Assembly: GCA_016285615.1 (NCBI GenBank)
Contig: JAEERB010000166.1
Location: 1-5,079 of the forward strand
Direction: 5' to 3'
DNA: 5,079 bases
Source: Bacteroidales bacterium
GTDB lineage: Bacteria > Bacteroidota > Bacteroidia > Bacteroidales > WCHB1-69
Shown here: positions 1 to 5,079 of the stretch, one piece after another
How the letters are laid out: each line of letters begins with the position of its first letter
Numbering within the stretch: the stretch's first letter is position 1
Made by a program: the position numbers and the translations under genes
Notes under the pieces: generated by a model
Database searches by the model: none
The model's input: the letters and a program-made list of their open reading frames with translations, nothing else
Told to the model about the DNA's origin: nothing

Positions 1-551
1 ACCAGAAACTTCCCGAGTACATTACTGAGACATACAGAAGCTTCGGTCCCGAACTGAAAGCGGGTGCTGAAGGTATCATCGTTATCAAGTACGACGCATC
101 CAAACGCAACGCTTTCGGTACGCTGCGCGACAACATTGCACTCAAAACCAACGACTCATTGGATGCAACAAAGACCTTGTTCTTCAATGTGGAAATCCTT
201 GAAGACTTCTCAAAACTCACCAAGAAACAACTCGAAGCAGCTCCCGTACTGGTTATCGACAGCCAGAATGTGAAAATTACCGATGTTCCCAAGAATGTGA
301 AGACTCGCAAAGAGTTCAACTTGACCAACAATGGTAAGACCACATTGCTCCTCCGTCAGATAACCACCACAAACTCTTTAACTTATGCTATTCCTAAGAT
401 GGAAATCGAACCCGGTGAAACCGTGAAATTGACGGCCACCTATGATTCGAGAAACCGTAAGGGTGTTCAGAGAGCGTTGATTAACATCATCTGCAACGAT
501 CCCAAGAACTCAACAGCTACCATCGAGCTGATGTTACACATCTTACCGTAA
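1..551 (+). CDS. DUF1573-like protein, C-terminal part (5' end outside window)
   Basis: The reading frame is open from the left edge (first full codon at base 3) and ends at TAA 549-551, giving 182 visible residues; the internal ATG at 159 is not the start. Two Ig/ASPM-like beta-sandwich segments can be seen. The first is the end of one domain (EGIIVIKYDASKRNAFGTLR, followed by a strand ending in KTND). The second starts near VKTRKEFNLTNNGKTTLLLR and has the DUF1573 pattern: a hydrophobic strand, IEPGETVKLTATYDSRNRKG, then a last strand with CNDPKNS. DUF1573 proteins are common in Bacteroidetes, usually secreted or periplasmic, with unknown molecular role. Any signal peptide would lie left of the window. 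The usual Cys-Gly-Cys stretch of many DUF1573 domains is absent from the visible second domain. The gene converges on rsgA and overlaps its 3' end by 9 bp. The family is recognised from pattern only; another PapD-like or Ig-like domain family is possible. Confidence 0.72.
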   Translation, partial: QKLPEYITETYRSFGPELKAGAEGIIVIKYDASKRNAFGTLRDNIALKTNDSLDATKTLFFNVEILEDFSKLTKKQLEAAPVLVIDSQNVKITDVPKNVKTRKEFNLTNNGKTTLLLRQITTTNSLTYAIPKMEIEPGETVKLTATYDSRNRKGVQRALINIICNDPKNSTATIELMLHILP

Positions 552-1478
552 TTTCCAATCTTCAATTTGGATATCCTTATCTTGCAAGAGCGCAAGATAG
601 TTAGCATAGCGCGAGGCGGGAATTTTTCCCGCCTCGACTGCTTTTAGGACGGCACAATCAGGCTCGTGCACGTGCAGACAGTTGTCGAAGCGGCAACTGT
701 TGTTGTATTGTCTAATTTCGGGGAAATAATCACGAATTTCCTCTTTCGAATATTGTATCAGGCCGAACTCTTTCAAGCCAGGCGTATCAATGATATAACC
801 GCCATTTTGCAAGGGATACATCTGTGCAAAAGTGGTGGTGTGCTTGCCTTTCTTATGCACCCCTGATATCTCCCCTATTTTCACTTGCAATGAAGGATCG
901 ATACAGTTGACCAGTGCCGACTTGCCCACGCCCGAATGGCCACTGAAAAGCGACACTTTTCCACTCATCAGAGCATACATCTCCTTTATGCCCTCACCTG
1001 TAACCGTTGAAGTGCGTAAAGTAGCGTAACCAACACTGCGATAAATATTTTCAATCTCATCCACCCTGGCCAATTCATCGGGGGCATAGAGGTCCATTTT
1101 ATTGAAAACGAGGCACACAGGAATGCGGAAACCTTCGGCTGTCAACAGAAACCTGTCGATGAAGCCGAGCGATGTCTGCGGATTCTTGAGGGTAACCACC
1201 AGGAAGGCCATGTCGATGTTGGCAGCAATGAGATGGCTGATCTTGGAAAGCTTGGTCGATTTGCGGTCGATATAGTTTTTACGTTGCTCAATATCAGTAA
1301 TGTAGCCATTGCCATCCTGTTCTATCAAGAAGGTCACATGATCGCCAACCACCACAGGATTGGTGTTTTTGATGCCCTTGATGCGGAACTGGCCACGCAG
1401 TCGGCAAGGCACAATCGTACCATCATCGGTGCGAACCTCGTACCAACTGCCCGTAGATTTGACTACAAGACCTCTCAT
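543..1478 (-). CDS. rsgA: Ribosome small-subunit-dependent GTPase A (RsgA/YjeQ)
   Basis: RsgA is a cytoplasmic circularly permuted GTPase that binds the maturing 30S ribosomal subunit and is activated by it during late assembly. The 311-residue product has the full family architecture. Residues 1-65 form an OB-fold. The GTPase motifs follow in permuted order: G4 NKMD 126-129, G5-like TSTVTGEG 156-163, G1 P-loop GHSGVGKS 180-187 (with the family's His181), switch I HTTT 213-216, and G3 DTPG 231-234. The C-terminal zinc domain has the spacing C262-X4-C267-X-H269-X5-C275, which matches the known YjeQ ligands. Length is normal for the family. The start is the ATG at 1476-1478, which gives the expected MRGLVVKSTGSWY amino end, 9 nt after the mce stop, with no Shine-Dalgarno. 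It is probably cotranscribed with mce. The last three codons overlap the convergent gene, and a strong hairpin is embedded in codons 281-289. Confidence 0.97.
   Translation of the reverse strand: MRGLVVKSTGSWYEVRTDDGTIVPCRLRGQFRIKGIKNTNPVVVGDHVTFLIEQDGNGYITDIEQRKNYIDRKSTKLSKISHLIAANIDMAFLVVTLKNPQTSLGFIDRFLLTAEGFRIPVCLVFNKMDLYAPDELARVDEIENIYRSVGYATLRTSTVTGEGIKEMYALMSGKVSLFSGHSGVGKSALVNCIDPSLQVKIGEISGVHKKGKHTTTFAQMYPLQNGGYIIDTPGLKEFGLIQYSKEEIRDYFPEIRQYNNSCRFDNCLHVHEPDCAVLKAVEAGKIPASRYANYLALLQDKDIQIEDWKLR
612..636 (+). terminator. Candidate terminator hairpin for the DUF1573-like gene, embedded in rsgA
   Basis: Bases 612-622 (CGAGGCGGGAA) and 626-636 (TTCCCGCCTCG) form a perfect 11-bp stem with a TTT loop. 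It begins 61 nt after the stop codon of the + strand gene and is followed by ACTGCTTTTAGG, a short T-run starting four bases after the stem. On the - strand nothing U-rich follows, so it would act on + transcripts. The whole structure lies inside rsgA codons 281-289 (VEAGKIPAS). The function is inferred; the imperfect T tract lowers confidence. Confidence 0.5.
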
Positions 1479-1487
1479 ATTGTCGAT

Positions 1488-1889
1488 TTATTCAGTGCAC
1501 AGTTCGGTCAGCACCGAGCAGGTTGACTTGGGATGCAAGAAGGCAATCTTAAGTCCTTCGGCACCTTTGCGGGGTGCTTTGTCGATCAGGCGAACACCTT
1601 TCTCTTCGGCTTCGTGCAGACAGCAAGCCACGTCATCCACCTTGAAAGCAATGTGATGGATGCCCTCACCGCGTTTCTCGATGAAAGCGGCCACAGGACT
1701 ATCTTCTGCAGTTGGCTCTAAAAGTTCAATCTTGGTCTGTCCCACTTTGAAAAAAGCGGTCTTCACTTTCTGGTCGGCAACCTCTTCGATAGAATAGCAC
1801 TTGAGGCCTAAAACGTTTTCGTAATAAGGAATAGCTGTCTCCAGACTTTTAACGGCAATGCCGATGTGTTCGATGTGAGAAATGTTCAT
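1488..1889 (-). CDS. mce: Methylmalonyl-CoA epimerase
   Basis: The product interconverts (2R)- and (2S)-methylmalonyl-CoA, linking methylmalonyl-CoA mutase to decarboxylation to propionyl-CoA in the succinate-propionate pathway (or the reverse direction in propionate use). It is a 133-residue single-unit VOC-fold protein with two beta-alpha-beta-beta-beta modules: residues 4-60 ([20 protein letters not shown], then [14 protein letters not shown]) and 75-132 ([11 protein letters not shown], then [14 protein letters not shown]). Likely metal ligands are H8, H79 and E129. The H79-E129 distance of 50 equals that of the Propionibacterium enzyme (H91-E141, from memory). E55 probably takes the place of that enzyme's Gln65. 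Length is typical. The start ATG at 1887-1889 puts H8 at the usual place; no Shine-Dalgarno precedes it. rsgA follows after 9 nt. The decarboxylase subunit genes often found beside mce in Bacteroidales are not here. Confidence 0.94.
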   Translation of the reverse strand: MNISHIEHIGIAVKSLETAIPYYENVLGLKCYSIEEVADQKVKTAFFKVGQTKIELLEPTAEDSPVAAFIEKRGEGIHHIAFKVDDVACCLHEAEEKGVRLIDKAPRKGAEGLKIAFLHPKSTCSVLTELCTE

Positions 1890-1988
1890 TATGTTAAGGG
1901 TTTAGTTGTTTAACTGTTTAAATGTTGAAGTGAGTAGTGAAGAGTGAGAAGTGATGAATTTGTTCTTTGTTCTTTGAATTCTGAATTT
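1890..1988 (-). promoter_or_regulatory. Guanine-poor leader of mce with short degenerate repeats
   Basis: This is the 99-nt gap between the HAD gene and mce. In the mRNA sense the 71 bases next to the start codon (1890-1960) contain a single G. They consist of CTTCTCACTCTTCACTA-like pyrimidine repeats followed by AAC-rich repeats (AACATTTAAACAGTTAAACA). Further upstream, + strand TTTGTTC occurs twice in tandem at 1959-1972 followed by TTTG, and TGAATT occurs at 1955, 1975 and 1982. No TAnnTTTG promoter element and no Shine-Dalgarno are seen. The base composition suggests an unstructured leader suited to initiation without a Shine-Dalgarno sequence; any regulatory role is inference. Confidence 0.4.
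1906..1918 (-). repeat. 13-bp intergenic direct repeat, copy 1
   Basis: AACAGTTAAACAA in the mRNA sense, ending 16 nt before the mce start codon. It is identical to the copy at 2892-2904 in front of the HAD gene. Both copies have related CTTCAACA and pyrimidine-rich sequence on their 5' side. Confidence 0.6.
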
Positions 1989-2864
1989 TTATTTTCCATT
2001 CAGGATTTGCTGCTTGATTTTCGCCAGTTCGTGTTCGGAGGCGATTTTGTCGATGACCTTTTTGATAACCGTGTCCAGTTCGCTGCCTTCGGTATAGTTG
2101 GCGGGGGCGATATAGTCGGCACGGCGGTGCGAAATGAGGTCGAGGCACTGCTCTCGGGGGGTCATCCTGCCAGGACGAGCCTTCAGAATATCAGGATTAT
2201 AAACCGCAACGGTCGTACCGCCTTGAAGCTTAACCATTTTCATAGCTGGCACATCGGTTTCCCCATCACCAATATAGATGATATTGGAAAAAGGAACCAC
2301 CTTTTCATCTTCTGGCATAATCTTGTTAATCAGCGTATTATCGTATGAATTATGGATGCCTTTGTTGATGCGGAAAAGAAACTGTGTCTTGTTAGTGTAA
2401 TTTACTGCCAGCGCAGGCCACTGGGCAACACCTTTCTCGTCGTACATGAAGCCCGATGCGAAGATGTTGGTGAAATATTTGGCGATGGAGGTGCCGCTCA
2501 CAAACTCGCGCAAACCCGATGAGATGATGTAGTGTTCCACTTTCAGATTTTTCTCTTCAGCGTAGCGATTAATTCTTTCAAAATAGGACTCCACTCCTTG
2601 GAAAAAAGTGATGGCATGACCATATTGGACAAATGTCTCCATCTTGATGGGAATATTCTTTTCCTTGGCCTTCTTGAGCATCAGATACATATAAGCCAAC
2701 ACCTCGTCCATGTCGTGTTTCTGGGCTTCATCGTTGGCTTCCTGCCAGAAGGCGGCATTACCCATATTCAAATCAGGAATAAAATCGTGCTCTTGCATGT
2801 TGCCGGGCGCAAGCGTACCGTCAAAATCGTAAGCAATAGCAACTATGTTTTTATCTGCGGACAT
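1989..2864 (-). CDS. HAD-superfamily hydrolase (phosphoserine-phosphatase-like), substrate unknown
   Basis: This 291-residue cytoplasmic protein carries the haloacid dehalogenase phosphatase motifs in order. Motif I is YDFDGTLAP at 12-20, with nucleophile D13 and acid/base D15, the DxDGT form typical of phosphatases. Motif II is ISSG 114-117, with S115 or S116 as the phosphate-binding residue. A candidate motif III lysine is K159 in NKTQFLFRINKG. Motif IV is GDGETD 199-204, with D200 and D204 for Mg2+. The 85 or so mostly helical residues between motifs I and II form a C1-type cap, and a helical tail (263-291) follows the core. The predicted reaction is hydrolysis of a phosphomonoester; the substrate cannot be read from sequence or neighbours. 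The start ATG at 2862-2864 places motif I at the usual distance from the amino end. It lies between the symporter gene and mce on the same strand and could be cotranscribed with either. No signal peptide is seen. Confidence 0.87.
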   Translation of the reverse strand: MSADKNIVAIAYDFDGTLAPGNMQEHDFIPDLNMGNAAFWQEANDEAQKHDMDEVLAYMYLMLKKAKEKNIPIKMETFVQYGHAITFFQGVESYFERINRYAEEKNLKVEHYIISSGLREFVSGTSIAKYFTNIFASGFMYDEKGVAQWPALAVNYTNKTQFLFRINKGIHNSYDNTLINKIMPEDEKVVPFSNIIYIGDGETDVPAMKMVKLQGGTTVAVYNPDILKARPGRMTPREQCLDLISHRRADYIAPANYTEGSELDTVIKKVIDKIASEHELAKIKQQILNGK

Positions 2865-2920
2865 ATTTTGTTGAAGTGTTGAGGGGTTGAATTGTTTAAC
2901 TGTTGAAGCGAGAAGTTAAG
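2865..2920 (-). promoter_or_regulatory. Guanine-poor leader of the HAD gene with AAC repeats
   Basis: The 56 bases before the HAD start codon have only two G in the mRNA sense. They are built from degenerate TCAACA/GTTAAACAA units (CTTCAACA, GTTAAACAA, TTCAACCCC, TCAACAC, TTCAACA). The arrangement closely resembles the mce leader. No TAnnTTTG promoter and no Shine-Dalgarno are seen. This is probably an unstructured initiation region; its function is inferred. Confidence 0.4.
2892..2904 (-). repeat. 13-bp intergenic direct repeat, copy 2
   Basis: AACAGTTAAACAA in the mRNA sense, 27 nt before the HAD start codon. It is identical to the copy at 1906-1918 and lies in the same kind of G-poor leader. 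Confidence 0.6.
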
Positions 2921-2923
2921 GAG

Positions 2924-2943
2924 GGGCGAATAATTATTCGCCC
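2924..2943 (-). repeat. Perfect 20-bp extragenic palindrome, possible 3' hairpin of the symporter mRNA
   Basis: GGGCGAATAATTATTCGCCC equals its own reverse complement and can fold as an 8-bp stem with an AATT loop. It starts 18 nt after the symporter stop codon. On the - strand it is followed by CTCCTTAACTTCTC, which is pyrimidine-rich but not a T tract, so it is a poor classical terminator. It could instead protect the symporter mRNA 3' end, or be one copy of a dispersed extragenic palindrome. One window cannot decide. Confidence 0.6.
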
Positions 2944-2961
2944 GTACCATAATTATAAATT

Positions 2962-4605
<1,644 letters not shown>

Positions 4606-4649
4606 AATACGAGAATTTTATATTCTTAATGAGGTATTTATAATGTTTG

Positions 4650-4657
4650 CAAAGATA
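4650..4657 (-). promoter_or_regulatory. Bacteroidetes -7 promoter element of the symporter gene
   Basis: On the - strand the bases read TATCTTTG followed by C, an exact match to the Bacteroidetes primary-sigma -7 consensus TAnnTTTG. Its 3' end is 44 nt from the ATG, so transcription would start near 4644 and give a leader of about 40 nt. No good TTTG -33 box is found about 19-21 bases upstream; that region holds AATCAACAAA repeats. This is the only TAnnTTTG I found in the - strand gaps. Confidence 0.6.
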
Positions 4658-4663
4658 AAAAAA

Positions 4664-4684
4664 TTGTTGATTTGTTGATTTGTT
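4664..4684. repeat. 8-bp tandem repeat (TTGTTGAT, 2.6 copies) upstream of the -7 box
   Basis: The + strand has TTGTTGAT at 4664-4671 and 4672-4679, then TTGTT at 4680-4684. Next to it is a seven-A run (4657-4663). Together they occupy the -7 to -33 spacer and upstream region of the symporter promoter. Whether the copy number varies cannot be told here. Confidence 0.6.
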
Positions 4685-4685
4685 A

Positions 4686-4712
4686 AAGAGACGCCATCAG
4701 ATGACGTCTCTT
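4686..4712 (-). terminator. Candidate terminator hairpin after the FISUMP-domain gene
   Basis: AAGAGACG at 4686-4693 pairs with CGTCTCTT at 4705-4712 (8 bp). After one C/A mismatch, CAT 4695-4697 pairs with ATG 4701-4703 around a CAG loop. It starts 38 nt after the stop codon of the rightmost gene. On the - strand it ends in CTCTTTAAC, so the T tract is short. It separates that gene from the symporter promoter. Confidence 0.5.
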
Positions 4713-4750
4713 CAATTGTTTTGGCTATGTGTTAAATAATTCGGCATGAG

Positions 4751-5079
4751 CTAATTGTCTTTCACGCAGCGGACAGAATTGGCATTTCCCTTGTCAGCCA
4801 AATAAGACCTCAGCATTTCTTCTGAATACGACATGGTATTAACCCACGCATCATCACCCTCGGGTGTTGAAGTCCAGAAACGAGCGCTTATGCGATAACC
4901 TTGAAACGTAGTACTCCAATAGCCTGCAGGAAAAGCGGAAAAGCCGGAGGTGTTCGTTTTTTTAATGTCTCCCCGGTCGCTGCCCACCGCACAATTCTTA
5001 TCTTCGTGTTTCCATGCGTAAACCGTTGACCCGGTTTGGTCCATATAACGATGGGTGCCGGCCAACGCCCTGGAGATAT
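4751..5079 (-). CDS. FISUMP (major paralogous domain) protein, C-terminal part (5' end outside window)
   Basis: The frame is open to the right edge (first full codon 5077-5075) and ends at TAG 4751-4753, giving 108 visible residues. The true start lies outside the window; a TTG at 5065 is not a credible start because the domain continues upstream. The fragment shows the C-terminal half of the Fibrobacter succinogenes major paralogous domain pattern: SGFSAFPAGYWS, a GYRISARFWTSTPEGDDAW block (compare the family's FWSSTE...AW), and the closing SVRCVKDN. One Cys in NCAVG and one in RCVKD could form a disulfide. Such proteins are usually exported or lipid-anchored surface proteins, often in multi-copy families, with unknown function. 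The amino-terminal signal cannot be seen here. A hairpin 38 nt downstream probably ends its transcript, so it is not part of the symporter unit. Confidence 0.82.
   Translation of the reverse strand, partial: ISRALAGTHRYMDQTGSTVYAWKHEDKNCAVGSDRGDIKKTNTSGFSAFPAGYWSTTFQGYRISARFWTSTPEGDDAWVNTMSYSEEMLRSYLADKGNANSVRCVKDN

Noticed and set aside
159..551. ATG at 159 as the start of a separate 130-residue protein
   Set aside because: The frame is open and domain-like all the way to the left edge, so this is an internal Met of a longer protein.
1233..1656. Overlapping + strand open frames opposite rsgA and mce
   Set aside because: They are complementary to well-supported genes and show no family pattern.
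1930..1954. AGTGA/GAGTGA repeats as a CRISPR-like or integrative repeat
   Set aside because: The units are 5-8 bases, degenerate and without spacers; they are low-complexity intergenic sequence.
1944..2348. Long + strand open frame opposite the HAD gene and the mce leader
   Set aside because: It is antisense to a motif-complete HAD gene, has no recognisable domain or promoter, and begins in low-complexity intergenic sequence; it is a shadow frame.
2917..2926. Shine-Dalgarno-like TAAGGAGGGG on the + strand
   Set aside because: No + strand gene follows; the G-run is the left arm of the palindrome, and genes in this window do not use Shine-Dalgarno sites.
4612..4626. Small hairpin (AGAAT/ATTCT) in the symporter leader as a riboswitch or attenuator
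   Set aside because: Only 5 AT-rich base pairs; too weak, and no aptamer-like structure surrounds it.
4751..5065. TTG at 5065 as the start of the rightmost gene
   Set aside because: The frame continues upstream to the window edge and the FISUMP domain would be cut in half; the codon is an internal Leu.

Overview
The window looks like an ordinary chromosomal segment of a Bacteroidales member (Prevotella- or Bacteroides-like; genus not resolvable from this stretch). Four things support this: a TAnnTTTG-type -7 promoter element, the absence of Shine-Dalgarno sequences before the genes, a DUF1573-type protein and a FISUMP-type (major paralogous domain) protein, and methylmalonyl-CoA epimerase, an enzyme typical of the succinate-propionate route in this group. 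The assignment is an inference from gene content and promoter style.

Layout. On the + strand, bases 1-551 hold the 3' part of a DUF1573-like protein gene that enters from the left edge. Everything else is on the - strand. Read in the direction of transcription, from right to left, the genes are: the C-terminal part of a FISUMP-domain protein (running off the right edge), a weak hairpin terminator, a promoter, a sodium/sugar symporter closely resembling Vibrio vSGLT, a HAD-superfamily phosphatase-like hydrolase, methylmalonyl-CoA epimerase (mce), and the ribosome-assembly GTPase rsgA. rsgA ends in a 9-bp tail-to-tail overlap with the DUF1573-like gene.

How they work together. mce and rsgA are 9 nt apart and almost certainly cotranscribed. 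The symporter-HAD and HAD-mce gaps are 97 and 99 nt. No second TAnnTTTG promoter was found in either gap, so one four-gene transcript is possible, but a perfect 20-bp palindrome after the symporter gene could end or process it. The products do not form an evident pathway: sugar uptake, an uncharacterised phosphatase, a propionate-pathway epimerase and 30S subunit maturation.

I see no mobile element, CRISPR array, RNA gene or novel multi-gene system. The most interesting signals are non-coding or embedded. They are an 11-bp perfect hairpin inside rsgA codons, placed where it could terminate the convergent gene; two nearly guanine-free mRNA leaders sharing a 13-mer; and an octamer tandem repeat immediately upstream of the symporter promoter's -7 box.
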